From positions 1 to 56,371 of the forward strand of contig CAJFRA010000012.1 of NCBI GenBank assembly GCA_904419295.1: 56,371 bases of DNA, given 5' to 3'. Source of the stretch: Candidatus Pseudobutyricicoccus lothianensis. Its GTDB lineage: Bacteria; Bacillota; Clostridia; Oscillospirales; Butyricicoccaceae. This document shows positions 16,922-25,420 of the stretch, in pieces. The notes beneath the pieces are model-generated. The model worked only from the letters and a program-made list of their open reading frames with translations. It searched no databases and was not told the DNA's origin. Each line of letters starts with the position of its first letter. Position 1 is the stretch's first letter. A program made the translations under genes and the position numbers.

Positions 16922-16968
16922 TATGGCCCTTTTCTCCCAGCCTGCCGGCTATGGCCGAAAAGCTGCCC
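16922..16968 (+). ncRNA. Structured 5' leader motif, copy 1
   Basis: It starts 28 bases after the -10 box TACAAT (16888-16893). TATGGCCCTTTTC (16922-16934), a 22-base insert and GAAAAGCTG (16957-16965) follow. TTTTC pairs with GAAAA, GGC pairs with GCC beyond, and the insert has an inner stem AGCC-TGCC-GGCT (16939-16950). The same two blocks at the same distances occur at 34149-34195. It lies 42 bases before the GTG start of an HD-domain hydrolase gene. It does not match a riboswitch class I know. Confidence 0.5.
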
Positions 16969-17009
16969 CATCGCAATACCTTACTGCCAAGCAATGAGGA
17001 GGGATTTGA

Positions 17010-17672
17010 GTGTCCATCACCTTTCAAGATATCAAAAACAATCGGGAAGTGCAGACCTACCTGCAAAAAGGCAACGATGCCTTGGGCGTCATCGGTTTTA
17101 CCGAACATGGCTTTGCCCACGCCGGCATCTGCGCCGCCACAGCGGCGGATATCCTGCAGACCTTGGGCTACGACGAACGCACCATCACCCTGGCCCGCAT
17201 CGCCGGCTATATGCACGACATCGGCAACTGCATCAACCGGGAGGACCACGCCCAGACCGGCGCTGTCATGGCTTTTCAGATCCTCACCCGCATGGGTATG
17301 CCGCCAGAGGACATCGCCGAGGTGATCTGCGCCATCGGCAACCACGACGAGCACACCGGCTCCGCCGTCACGCCCATCACCGCGGCGCTGATCTTAGCGG
17401 ACAAATCCGATGTGCGCCGCTCCCGGGTGCGCACCAGCTCCACGGTGGCCACCGACATCCACGACCGGGTCAACTACGCGGTCTACACCTCTTCGCTGAC
17501 CATCGGCCCCCAAAAAGGGGAGCTGATCCTGTCCCTCAAGATCGATACGGCCATCAGCGCAGTGATGGATTACTTTGAGATCTTTTTGACCCGGATGATG
17601 ATGTGCCGCAAAGCGGCGGAATTTTTAAAGCTGAATTTTCAGCTGCAGATCAACGATACCCGGCTCTTATAA
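17010..17672 (+). CDS. HD-domain phosphohydrolase
   Basis: A protein of 220 aa. The metal-binding HD pattern is complete: His in FAHAG (37), HD in YMHDIGN (69-70), and NHDEH further on. Family members hydrolyse nucleotides, cyclic dinucleotides or other phosphomonoesters; the substrate is not readable. The GTG start at 17010 is chosen because GAGGAGGG lies six bases upstream. It is the first gene of a five-gene operon and has a structured leader RNA (16922-16968), so it may be controlled at RNA level. Confidence 0.8.
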   Translation: MSITFQDIKNNREVQTYLQKGNDALGVIGFTEHGFAHAGICAATAADILQTLGYDERTITLARIAGYMHDIGNCINREDHAQTGAVMAFQILTRMGMPPEDIAEVICAIGNHDEHTGSAVTPITAALILADKSDVRRSRVRTSSTVATDIHDRVNYAVYTSSLTIGPQKGELILSLKIDTAISAVMDYFEIFLTRMMMCRKAAEFLKLNFQLQINDTRLL

Positions 17673-17691
17673 GAGCCCAGGAGGAATGATT

Positions 17692-18891
17692 ATGACAGAA
17701 CGGATCTTTGACGACGCCCCTCTCCTGGGGCAGCTGACAGCCAATATCACCAGCCTGGAACCCTGTCCCCAGGGTTTCCGGGTCACGCTGGACCAGACCA
17801 TCTTCTTTCCCCGGGGCGGCGGGCAGCCCTGCGAGGCAGGATCCATCGACGGCTGCCCGGTGACAGACGTATACGAAGAAGAAGGGCAGATCTTCCACAT
17901 CCTGTGCCAACAGCCCGCCCACCGGCAGGGGGTGGAATGCCGCATCGATCTGGAGGGCCGGCGGGACCACATGCAGCAGCATTCCGGCCAGCATGTGATC
18001 TCGGCGGCGGCACAGCAGCTGTTTGACAACCCGACGCTGATCGCCCGCATCGAAGAGGAGACTTCCCACATCGAATTCGCCCAGCCCATGACCGAGGAGC
18101 AGCTGGCCGCGCTGCAGCTACGGGTGGACGAAGTGGTGGCCCAGCGCCTGCCCATCCGCTGTACCTACCACACGCCGGAAGAGGCCGCCCGCCTGCCCGT
18201 GCGTGGCAAGATCACCCCCCATGAGCGCATCCGCCTGGTGGATATCGAAGGCTTCGACCTCAACGCCTGCGGCGGCACCCACTGCCCGGATACCGGCATG
18301 ATCGGCCCGGTGCGCTGGACGGGCAGCAAAATGGTGCGGGGTGCTTTCCGCCTGTATTTCCGCGCCGGCCAGCGGGCGCTGGCAGACAGCCTGGAAAAAG
18401 ATCTGCGCCAACTGCGCCTGGGCGCTTTGCTGGAGGTGGAGAGCGGCCCGGAAGCCGAAGAAAAGATCACAGCGCTGCACACTCGGGCCGCCTTTTTGGA
18501 AGAAGAAGTCCGCCGCCTGCGCCAACAGCTGCTGGAGGCAGAGGGGGACGCTTTGGTCCACCGGGCCCGGCCCACGGCAGGCGGCGTGGCCGCCTACCGC
18601 CTGCTGGAGGGATGGAACAACAAAGAGATCAAAGCCCTGTGCGACCGCTTGACCAAGGAACACCCCATCCTGCTGTTTTTGGCCTGCCGCCAAGGGGAAG
18701 ATCTGAGCTTGATGGTCTGCCAGCCCAAACAGATGAAAGGCTTCCACCCGGGCCAGCAGATGAAGGAGTTCTTTGCATCCCACGGGGGCCGGGGCGGCGG
18801 CAGCGCCCTTTTGGCCCAGGGCATGGTCCCCTATTCTCCCCAGGCCCTGGCGGATTTTGAGGCTCTGGCCCACAGCGTGATGGAGGAGTGA
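17692..18891 (+). CDS. Alanyl-tRNA editing protein (AlaX type with DHHA1 domain)
   Basis: A protein of 399 aa. The N-terminal part resembles the editing domain of AlaRS, with FFPRGGGQP near residue 38-46 and zinc/active-site motifs HMQQHSGQH (93-101) and CGGTH near 192. A coiled segment (about 260-285) and a C-terminal DHHA1 domain with HGGRGGGSALLAQG follow. By family it hydrolyses Ser-tRNA(Ala) or Gly-tRNA(Ala) made in error. The ATG at 17692 is preferred over 17686 because AGGAGGA ends seven bases before it. It follows the HD gene by 19 bases, across a small palindrome at 17662-17677. Confidence 0.88.
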   Translation: MTERIFDDAPLLGQLTANITSLEPCPQGFRVTLDQTIFFPRGGGQPCEAGSIDGCPVTDVYEEEGQIFHILCQQPAHRQGVECRIDLEGRRDHMQQHSGQHVISAAAQQLFDNPTLIARIEEETSHIEFAQPMTEEQLAALQLRVDEVVAQRLPIRCTYHTPEEAARLPVRGKITPHERIRLVDIEGFDLNACGGTHCPDTGMIGPVRWTGSKMVRGAFRLYFRAGQRALADSLEKDLRQLRLGALLEVESGPEAEEKITALHTRAAFLEEEVRRLRQQLLEAEGDALVHRARPTAGGVAAYRLLEGWNNKEIKALCDRLTKEHPILLFLACRQGEDLSLMVCQPKQMKGFHPGQQMKEFFASHGGRGGGSALLAQGMVPYSPQALADFEALAHSVMEE

Positions 18892-18896
18892 ACCAG

Positions 18897-19460
18897 ATGA
18901 CACCGATCGTCGGCTATGATTTTGACAACACTGTCTACCGGGGGGACAGCAGCACCCACTTTACTTTCTGGTGCCTGGCTCACTACCCCAAAACCTGGCT
19001 CCACTTGCCTGCCATGGCTTTTTGGGGGCTGTTGTTCGGCCTCAAGCTGTGCCCCAAGACCCGGTTCAAATCCCATCTGTTCGGCTATCTGCGCCACATC
19101 CGCCAGCCGGAGCAGGCGGTGGAGCGCTTTTGGCAGAGTCACCGGAAGAACCTCAAGGCCTGGTATTTGGCCAGGCCCCACGGGGACGATGTGATCATCT
19201 CCGCCTCCGGCGAATTCCTGCTGGCGCCGGTGTGCGCCGAATTGGGGGTCAAGCGCCTGATCGGCACCCGGATGGACAGCCGCACCGGCCGCATCCAGGG
19301 GGAAAACTGCTGGGGGCCGGAAAAAGTGGAGCGGCTCCGGCAGGTCTATCCCCAGTTCCACATGTCGGAGTTCTACTCCGATTCCCGCTCCGATACGCCC
19401 CTGGCCCAGGTGGCGGACCGGGCTTTTCTGGTCAAGGGCGACGAACTGCTGCCCTGGTGA
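18897..19460 (+). CDS. HAD-superfamily phosphatase (subfamily IB-like)
   Basis: A protein of 187 aa. HAD motif I is YDFDNTVYRGDS, motif II is the Ser in IISASGEF, and motif IV is SEFYSDSRSDTPL, which fits phosphoserine-phosphatase-like HAD-IB enzymes. The helical cap has a hydrophobic stretch (about 35-52). The ATG at 18897 is eight bases after GGAGGAG; a GTG at 18888 overlaps that site. The substrate is unknown. It is tightly linked to the editing protein upstream. Confidence 0.8.
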   Translation: MTPIVGYDFDNTVYRGDSSTHFTFWCLAHYPKTWLHLPAMAFWGLLFGLKLCPKTRFKSHLFGYLRHIRQPEQAVERFWQSHRKNLKAWYLARPHGDDVIISASGEFLLAPVCAELGVKRLIGTRMDSRTGRIQGENCWGPEKVERLRQVYPQFHMSEFYSDSRSDTPLAQVADRAFLVKGDELLPW

Positions 19461-19496
19461 ATACAACATCATTTTATGGATATGAGGTGAAAGCGT

Positions 19497-21077
19497 ATGT
19501 TTGATTGGATCATTCGCAACGGCCGGGTCATCGACGGCACAGGCAATCCCCCCTTCCGGGCGGATGTGGCCCTGCAAGACGGCAAGATCGCTTTTGTGGG
19601 CCTTCTGCCAGCCGACGCCCCTGCCGCCCACACGCTGGACGCCACCGGCCACTGCGTGACCCCCGGCTTCATTGACGTACATTCCCACGCCGATGTCACG
19701 GTGTTTGACAACCCCCAGAGCCACAACAAGGCGGGGCAGGGCATCACCACCGATATCAGCGGCAACTGCGGTACCTCCAATGCCCCTCGGGATGGCTGGA
19801 CCATTGCCCACGAGGAAAAGCGGGCGGGCAAGCCGGGCGGCCTAGGCTTCCTGTCCAGCTATGGGCAGACGATGGCCCACATCGAATCCCTGGCCCTGGG
19901 CGTCAACATGGCCCAGTTTGTGGGCCACGGCTCCATCCGCAGCGTGGTCTGCGAAGGCCAAGACCAAAACCGGCCCCTGACCGCCCGGGAACTGGACCGG
20001 ATGTGCGGCATGACGGCAGAAGCCCTGGAAGAAGGGGCGGTGGGCGTCAGCTTCGGCTTGATCTATCCGCCGGGAAGCTATGCGGATCTGGATGAGCTGA
20101 CGGCCGTGGCCAAAGTGGCGGCCCGCTATGACAGGTGCTTCAGCGTCCACATGCGCTCCGAATCCCTGCGCCTGGTGGAATCGGTGGAAGACATGATCCA
20201 AGTGGCCCGCCGCTCGGGCTGCCGCTGCCAGATCTCCCACCACAAGGCCAAAGGCAAAGCCAACTGGAACAAGACCCTGCTGACCCTGCCCCTGGTCGAG
20301 CGGGCTAACCAGGAAGGGCTGGAAGTGGGGCTGGACCAATATCCCTTCACCGCCAGCGCCACCTACCTGGGCGTCTACATCCCTCAAAAATTCCAATCCG
20401 GCGGCCGTGCCCACACCATGGAGCTGCTCCGTGACCCGGCGGCCCGCCAGGCCATCCGGGAATCCATGGTCAAGGCCAACCCCATGGAGGAGAGCAACTT
20501 TTTGAACGCCGGGTTCGAGGGCACCCTGATCTCCCGCAGCCCCAGCCACCCCGAACTCAACGGCCTCACCGTGGCCCAGGCGGCCCAGCAGCTGGGCAAA
20601 GACCCCTTTGACACCGTGTTCGATTTGCTGCTGGATGACGAATTCGACACCGACGGCATCTACTTTATGATGAACGAGCAGGATATCATCCGCATCCTCC
20701 AATACCGCCGCACCATGATCGGCACCGACGGCGGCGGTGTGCTGCCCGGCCAGACCACCCACCCCCGCATCGTGGGCACGTTCCCCCACATTCTGGGCCG
20801 CTATGTGCGGGATCTGGGGGTGCTGCCCATCGAAGACGCGGTGCGGCGCATGACCTCCCTGCCGGCCCAGTTTTTCCGCTTGAAGGGCAAGGGTTTGCTG
20901 AAAGAGGGGTTCGATGCCGACGTCGTCGTCTTTGACCCGGACACCATCGCCTGCCCGAGCGATTACCAGCACACCGTGCCCAACACAGGGCTCAAGGCAG
21001 TCTACACCGGCGGCCAGCGGGTGGTGGAAGACAACCAGTATAACGGCGCTTGCCCCGGCAAGCTCATCCGGGCCTAA
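19497..21077 (+). CDS. N-acyl-D-amino-acid deacylase (amidohydrolase superfamily)
   Basis: A protein of 526 aa. DVHSHAD near residues 60-66 is the metal-binding HxH motif, and GNCG, HMRSES, CQISHHKA and a late TDGGG aspartate match the D-aminoacylase family, which frees D-amino acids from N-acyl forms. Dihydropyrimidinase-like enzymes are excluded by the GNCG and YPPGSYAD patterns. ATGAGGTGA lies just upstream of the ATG. It sits fourth in the operon. An alanine-racemase-fold PLP enzyme that may also act on D-amino acids lies just downstream on the other strand. Confidence 0.85.
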   Translation: MFDWIIRNGRVIDGTGNPPFRADVALQDGKIAFVGLLPADAPAAHTLDATGHCVTPGFIDVHSHADVTVFDNPQSHNKAGQGITTDISGNCGTSNAPRDGWTIAHEEKRAGKPGGLGFLSSYGQTMAHIESLALGVNMAQFVGHGSIRSVVCEGQDQNRPLTARELDRMCGMTAEALEEGAVGVSFGLIYPPGSYADLDELTAVAKVAARYDRCFSVHMRSESLRLVESVEDMIQVARRSGCRCQISHHKAKGKANWNKTLLTLPLVERANQEGLEVGLDQYPFTASATYLGVYIPQKFQSGGRAHTMELLRDPAARQAIRESMVKANPMEESNFLNAGFEGTLISRSPSHPELNGLTVAQAAQQLGKDPFDTVFDLLLDDEFDTDGIYFMMNEQDIIRILQYRRTMIGTDGGGVLPGQTTHPRIVGTFPHILGRYVRDLGVLPIEDAVRRMTSLPAQFFRLKGKGLLKEGFDADVVVFDPDTIACPSDYQHTVPNTGLKAVYTGGQRVVEDNQYNGACPGKLIRA

Positions 21078-21097
21078 GAATGGGGCGGAGGTGCTCT

Positions 21098-21718
21098 ATG
21101 CAGCGGATCTTGCTCCACGGTCTGGGGCAGGCGGCCTCCAGCTGGCAGCCCACTGTGGAACGGCTGGCAGAACCGGCAGACGTGTACTGCCCCGCTCTGT
21201 TCGACTGGCTGTCCGGCGGCCCGGCTGGCTATGACGCCCTATATGCGGGCTTTTCCGCCTACTGCCGTTCTTTTCAAAGCCCACTGGCTCTGTGCGGCCT
21301 CTCCCTGGGCGGCCTGCTGGCGCTGCAATATGCCATCGAGCATCCCCAGCAGATCCATTCGCTGGTGCTGGCCGGGGTCCCGTTCCACATGCCAAAAAGA
21401 CTGCTCCAATTCCAAAATTGGATGTTCCGGCTCATGCCCCAGTCTGCTTTTCAAAAAGCCGGCCTTTCCAAACAGGATACCATCCGGCTGTGCGCCTCCA
21501 TGGCCCAGTTGGATCTGACGCCCGGCCTTTCTGCGCTCAAATGCCCGGTGCTGCTCCTCTGCGGCGAAAAAGACCGAGCCAACAAAGGCGCTGCCCTCCA
21601 GTTCCAAAAGCGGCTCCCCCAGGCCAAATTTGTGCTGATCCCCCGGGCAAGACATGAGGTGAATGTGGATGCCCCTGATGCCTTGGCGAAAGAATTGAAC
21701 GACTTCTGGGCCCAATGA
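21098..21718 (+). CDS. Alpha/beta-hydrolase
   Basis: A protein of 206 aa. The oxyanion region is LLHGLGQAASSW at the N-terminus, the nucleophile elbow is GLSLGG near 67-72, the acid is in LLCGEKDRAN, and the catalytic His is in ARHEVNVD. It is shorter than typical 260-280 aa hydrolases because the cap is small. Its substrate is unknown, probably a small ester or thioester. GCGGAGGTG lies seven bases before the ATG at 21098. Last gene of the operon. Confidence 0.82.
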   Translation: MQRILLHGLGQAASSWQPTVERLAEPADVYCPALFDWLSGGPAGYDALYAGFSAYCRSFQSPLALCGLSLGGLLALQYAIEHPQQIHSLVLAGVPFHMPKRLLQFQNWMFRLMPQSAFQKAGLSKQDTIRLCASMAQLDLTPGLSALKCPVLLLCGEKDRANKGAALQFQKRLPQAKFVLIPRARHEVNVDAPDALAKELNDFWAQ

Positions 21719-21738
21719 CCTTTCTTGGCCCACAAAAA

Positions 21739-21776
21739 AGCGGGAAGAGCAATCCTACTCTTCCCGCTGTATTTTT
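21739..21776. terminator. Terminator at the end of the HD-hydrolase operon
   Basis: AGCGGGAAGAG pairs with CTCTTCCCGCT around an 8-base loop and is followed by GTATTTTT. It can serve the convergent gene too, with AAAAAA on the other side. Confidence 0.8.
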
Positions 21777-21808
21777 GCCTGCTTGGCAGCCGGTCGATGC
21801 CAAAAGCC

Positions 21809-22870
21809 CTACCGGCTCTTGCCCCGGCTGGTCACCGGCAGGCGGTCCAACACTTTTCCGTCCCGGACAAAATAGAACCAATCGTTGAGGTTCATGGTGG
21901 TGCAGCAATGGCCGGGGATCAACTGGACCCGATCCCCCACCTGCAAATCGTGCCCCGGCAAAGCAAAAGCGCTGTGCTCCTCGCTCATGTTCACCGCCGC
22001 GCCGGGCAGCGCCGGGCATTGGGGATCGCCCTGATCCACCCCGATGCACTTGACGCCTGCATCTGTCACCACCAGATCCGGCCGGGTGCTGATGACAGTG
22101 GCCAGTACGGTGAGGGAGTTTTCAAACCGCAGCCCCAGCTGCTGGTATGTAGCGTCTAAAAACAGGTAGCTGCCCGCCTGCACCTCGGTGTAGACCGTGC
22201 CTTGCCGCCGCAGTTCCACCGTACCGGTGCTGGCGCCGCTGACCTCTTTTACCGGGATGCCGCGGCTTTCCAGGTATTGTTTCAGCTGTTTCAATTCCTG
22301 CTCGATCTTTTCCGCTTGGGTCCGGCGCACTTCCAGGCTGATCTCGTGGGACAGGTGGCCTGCATAGGCTTGGATGCCGTCAAAGGTCAAATGGGGGCAC
22401 TTTTCAATGGCCCGCGCCAGTTTTTCACATTCCGCCGGCGTGGTGACGCCGCAGCGCCCCATGCCCACCTCGTATTCCACCAGGCAGTGGATGGTGCTGC
22501 CCTGGAAGGCCGCAGCTTGTTCCAGATCCCAGATGTTTTGTTCCTCATCCACACAGACCGTCAGCCGGCAGCCGGCAGCCAGCCAGGCGCACCGGGCGAT
22601 GCGGCTTTTCTCGGTGACCTGGTTGGCGATCAAGATATCGTCAATGCCTGCCAGAGCCAGATCTTCTGCCTCACCCACCTTGGCACAGGTGATGCCCTTT
22701 GCGCCGGCTTCTATCTGCAAATGGGCGATGGCTGTGCTTTTGTGGGATTTGTAATGGGGCCGCAGCGCGACGCCCAAGGGCCCCAGCAGCTCCTGCATCC
22801 GCTGGGCGTTGCGGTCAAATGCTGCCCGGTCCACCAAAAGGGCCGGGGTCTCCAGTTGCTCTATTCTCAT
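21809..22870 (-). CDS. PLP-dependent D-threonine aldolase/D-serine dehydratase-like enzyme
   Basis: A protein of 353 aa with the alanine-racemase barrel. The PLP lysine is in RPHYKSHKS (Lys41), and the C-terminal metal-binding motif is PGHCCTTMNLND. The His-x-Cys arrangement recalls zinc-dependent D-serine dehydratase, while the overall length fits D-threonine aldolase, so the exact reaction is open. AGGAGAGAG lies just upstream of the ATG at 22870. It is monocistronic. Its 5' region contains a pair of 60-base direct repeats. Confidence 0.78.
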   Translation of the reverse strand: MRIEQLETPALLVDRAAFDRNAQRMQELLGPLGVALRPHYKSHKSTAIAHLQIEAGAKGITCAKVGEAEDLALAGIDDILIANQVTEKSRIARCAWLAAGCRLTVCVDEEQNIWDLEQAAAFQGSTIHCLVEYEVGMGRCGVTTPAECEKLARAIEKCPHLTFDGIQAYAGHLSHEISLEVRRTQAEKIEQELKQLKQYLESRGIPVKEVSGASTGTVELRRQGTVYTEVQAGSYLFLDATYQQLGLRFENSLTVLATVISTRPDLVVTDAGVKCIGVDQGDPQCPALPGAAVNMSEEHSAFALPGHDLQVGDRVQLIPGHCCTTMNLNDWFYFVRDGKVLDRLPVTSRGKSR

Positions 22871-22895
22871 CGTTCTCTCTCCTATTCCCTTCGAC

Positions 22896-23054
22896 TTCCT
22901 CCGCCAAGCTCCCGGTAATCTCCCCAGGCACACCCGTCAGCGTTGCCGACCCGACAACCATAACGGGCGGTGCCGGATGCGGGTCCCCTGCGAGTTCCTT
23001 CGCCAAGCTTCCGGTAATCTCCCTAGGCACACCCGTCGGCGTTGCCGACCCGAC
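22896..23054. repeat. Two 60-bp direct repeats, 99 bp apart
   Basis: Copy 1 covers 22896-22955 and copy 2 covers 22995-23054. They differ at only four positions (C/T, C/T, C/T, A/G). Each ends with a small hairpin GTCGG-CGTTG-CCGAC, one arm imperfect in copy 1. The repeats lie between the aldolase start and the nfnB end and do not look coding. Confidence 0.75.
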
Positions 23055-23070
23055 GGCGTTGCTGACAGTA

Positions 23071-23100
23071 AAACAGGGCGGTCTAAGCCGCCCTGTTTTG
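23071..23100 (-). terminator. Terminator of the nfnAB operon
   Basis: AAACAGGGCGG pairs with CCGCCCTGTTT around TCTAAG. It lies just beyond the nfnB stop codon, with a short T-run on the minus strand. Confidence 0.7.
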
Positions 23101-23107
23101 CTTGGTT

Positions 23108-24499
23108 TTAGTTCTTGGACTTGATGTACTCATCGATGGACTTGGCCGCTGTTTTGCCAGCGCCCATGGCCAGGATGACAGTGGCAGCGCCGGTGACGGC
23201 GTCGCCGCCGGCATAAACGCCCTCAATGGAGGTCTTGCCGTTCTCGTCGGCCTCGATGCAGCCTTTTTTGTTGGTTGCCAGGCCTTCGGTGCTCTTCTTC
23301 AGGATGGGGTTGGGCGAAGTACCCAGCGCCATGATCACGCAATCCACATCCATCACATAGTTGGAGCCTTCTACCGGGATCGGGCGGCGGCGGCCGGAAG
23401 CGTCGGGCTCGCCCAGCTCCATCTTCACCACTTCCATACCGGTGACCCAGCCGTTTTCATCGCCCAGGATCTTCACCGGGTTGTTCAGCACCTTGAACTC
23501 GATGCCCTCTTCCATGGCGTGGTGGACTTCTTCCTTACGGGCGGGCAGCTCTTCCAGGCCGCGGCGATACACGATGGAAACATCGGCGCCCATGCGCTTG
23601 GCGCAGCGGGCGGCATCCATCGCCACGTTGCCGCCGCCGACCACGGCCACTTTCTTGGCGTGGAAGATCGGGGTGTCGTGCTTGCCGTCGTAAGCTTTCA
23701 TCAGGTTGATGCGGGTCAGATATTCGTTGGCGGAGAACACGCCGTTCAGGTTCTCGCCTTCGATGCCCATAAAGGAGGGCAGGCCGGCGCCTGTGCCGAT
23801 AAAGATGGCCTCATAGCCCTCTTCCTTCAGGTCTTCAATGGAGATGGATTTGCCCACCACCACGTTGGTCTGGATGTTGACGCCCATGGCCTCCAGGTTT
23901 TCCACTTCCTTGGCCACGATGGCCTTGGGCAGACGGAATTCGGGGATGCCGTAGATCAGCACGCCGCCGGCTGCATGGAAAGCTTCCAGCATGGTGACGT
24001 CGTAACCCATCTGCACCAGGTCAGAAGCGCAGGTCAGGCTGGCCGGGCCGGCGCCCAGCACTGCCACTTTATGGCCGTTGGAAGGCACTTTCTTGGGCTT
24101 TTCGGTGCTGTGCTCCATGTGGTAGTCGGCGCAGAAGCGCTCCAGGCGGCCAATGGCCACGCTCTCGCCCTTGATGCCCCGCACGCATTTGCCCTCGCAC
24201 TGGTTTTCCTGGGGGCAGACACGGCCGCAGATGGCGGGCAGTGTGGAAGTCTCCGCGATCTTCTGGTACCCTTCTTCAAACTTGCCCTCAGCCACCAGGG
24301 AGATGAACTGGGGGATCTGTACGTTGACCGGGCAGCCGCTGACACAGGGCATATTTTTGCAGTTCAGGCAGCGCTGCGCTTCGTTCACGGCCATCTCGGC
24401 GGTATAGCCCAGGGCCACTTCTTCAAAATTCTTATTTCTTACGTCAGGAGCCTGTTCGGGCATCTTGGTCTTTTCCAGGCTCATATTCTTATTTGCCAT
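23108..24499 (-). CDS. nfnB: NADH-dependent reduced ferredoxin:NADP+ oxidoreductase, large subunit (NfnB)
   Basis: A protein of 463 aa. N-terminal cysteine motifs CLNCKNMPC and CGRVCPQENQCEGKC bind two [4Fe-4S] clusters. Two dinucleotide folds follow: GAGPASLTCA for FAD near 160 and VVGGGNVAMDAARCAKR for NAD(P), and GDAVTGAATVILAMGAG closes the FAD site. This is the GltD-like fold. Because NfnA is encoded just upstream with an 11-base overlap, it is the electron-bifurcating NfnB subunit rather than a glutamate synthase small chain. The complex interconverts NADPH with NADH plus reduced ferredoxin in the cytoplasm of anaerobes. Confidence 0.85.
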   Translation of the reverse strand: MANKNMSLEKTKMPEQAPDVRNKNFEEVALGYTAEMAVNEAQRCLNCKNMPCVSGCPVNVQIPQFISLVAEGKFEEGYQKIAETSTLPAICGRVCPQENQCEGKCVRGIKGESVAIGRLERFCADYHMEHSTEKPKKVPSNGHKVAVLGAGPASLTCASDLVQMGYDVTMLEAFHAAGGVLIYGIPEFRLPKAIVAKEVENLEAMGVNIQTNVVVGKSISIEDLKEEGYEAIFIGTGAGLPSFMGIEGENLNGVFSANEYLTRINLMKAYDGKHDTPIFHAKKVAVVGGGNVAMDAARCAKRMGADVSIVYRRGLEELPARKEEVHHAMEEGIEFKVLNNPVKILGDENGWVTGMEVVKMELGEPDASGRRRPIPVEGSNYVMDVDCVIMALGTSPNPILKKSTEGLATNKKGCIEADENGKTSIEGVYAGGDAVTGAATVILAMGAGKTAAKSIDEYIKSKN

Positions 24500-25343
24500 T
24501 GTTCATACCCTCCATTCTGCATGCATGGTGCTCACGCGCTTCTTTCTCCTGGTCGAAATACATTCTGGAGCGGCGGATGGTCTCGTCGAAATCCACTTTG
24601 TGGCCGTCGAAATCCGGGCCATCCACGCATGCAAATTTAGTCTCGCCGTCTACAGTCAGGCGGCAGCCGCCGCACATGCCTGTGCCGTCGATCATGATCG
24701 GGTTCATGGAGACAATGGTGCGGATGTCGTGCTTTTTGGTCAGCAGGCAGACGAACTTCATCATCACCAGCGGGCCGATGGCGATGACAGCATCGTAATT
24801 CTCACCGGCGTTGATCAGTTCTTCCAGCTTGTTGGTCACAAGGCCCTGTTCTCCATAGGTGCCGTCGTCGGTCATCACGAAGAATTTATCGGAGCAGGCA
24901 CGCATCTCGTTTTCCAGCATCACGATGTCCTTGGAGCGGAAGCCCGCGATCATGTGCACGGTGCCGCCCGCCTCATGGATGGCCTTGGCCTGGGGCCAAG
25001 CGATGGCGCAGCCCAGACCGCCGCCGATGACAGCCACTTTCTTCCCCTTGAATTCCTCTGTCTCCGAGGGGTTGCCCAGCGGGCCCACAAAGTCGGCGAT
25101 GTACTCGCCTTCCTTCAGCTCCGCCAGCTCCATGGTGGTAGCGCCCACGGTCTGGAAAATGATCGTGATCACGCCCTTTTCTCTGTCGTAGCCGGCAATG
25201 GTCAGGGGGATGCGTTCGCCCATCTCATTGACGCGCAGGATGATGAACTGGCCGGGCAGGCACTTTTTGGCCACCATCGGCGCTTCCACATCCATCAGAA
25301 CGACATTGCTGCTCAGGTCTTCCCTACGCAGGATCTTGTACAT
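24489..25343 (-). CDS. nfnA: NADH-dependent reduced ferredoxin:NADP+ oxidoreductase, small subunit (NfnA)
   Basis: A protein of 284 aa of the PyrK/sulfide-dehydrogenase-like flavoprotein type. A FAD-binding barrel with RIPLTIAGYD, an NAD-binding fold with AVIGGGLGCA, and a C-terminal [2Fe-2S] motif in DGTGMCGGCRLTVDG followed by a further Cys fit NfnA. The ATG at 25343 is preferred because GAGGTGAT lies nine bases upstream, while TTG at 25349 is too close to it. Together with NfnB it balances NADPH, NADH and ferredoxin pools. Confidence 0.85.
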   Translation of the reverse strand: MYKILRREDLSSNVVLMDVEAPMVAKKCLPGQFIILRVNEMGERIPLTIAGYDREKGVITIIFQTVGATTMELAELKEGEYIADFVGPLGNPSETEEFKGKKVAVIGGGLGCAIAWPQAKAIHEAGGTVHMIAGFRSKDIVMLENEMRACSDKFFVMTDDGTYGEQGLVTNKLEELINAGENYDAVIAIGPLVMMKFVCLLTKKHDIRTIVSMNPIMIDGTGMCGGCRLTVDGETKFACVDGPDFDGHKVDFDETIRRSRMYFDQEKEAREHHACRMEGMNNGK

Positions 25344-25381
25344 TCTCAATCACCTCATCTATATTTTTGCCTGGTATCATT

Positions 25382-25420
25382 AAAACACACCCGCGGGGCT
25401 CGCCCCGGCTGTGGGTTTTA
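25382..25420 (-). terminator. Probable terminator of the hydrogenase/TnpB-like operon
   Basis: On the minus strand an imperfect stem AAAACCCACAGCCGGGGC/GCCCCGCGGGTGTGTTTT is followed by AAT. It is placed between the TnpB-like gene and nfnA and has a strong GGGGC/GCCCC core. Confidence 0.5.

Larger units (their letters stand above)
16577..17009. other. Divergent intergenic region with leader RNA
   Basis: It holds the operator palindrome at 16603-16617, an AT-rich stretch with TATAAT on the minus strand near 16707-16712, and, on the plus strand, a -10 box TACAAT (16888-16893) followed by the structured leader at 16922-16968. No protein gene is apparent. Confidence 0.5.

Noticed and set aside
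23102..24640. Long plus-strand open frame over nfnB
   Set aside because: It is antisense to a clearly conserved flavoprotein gene; its translation has no recognisable motif.
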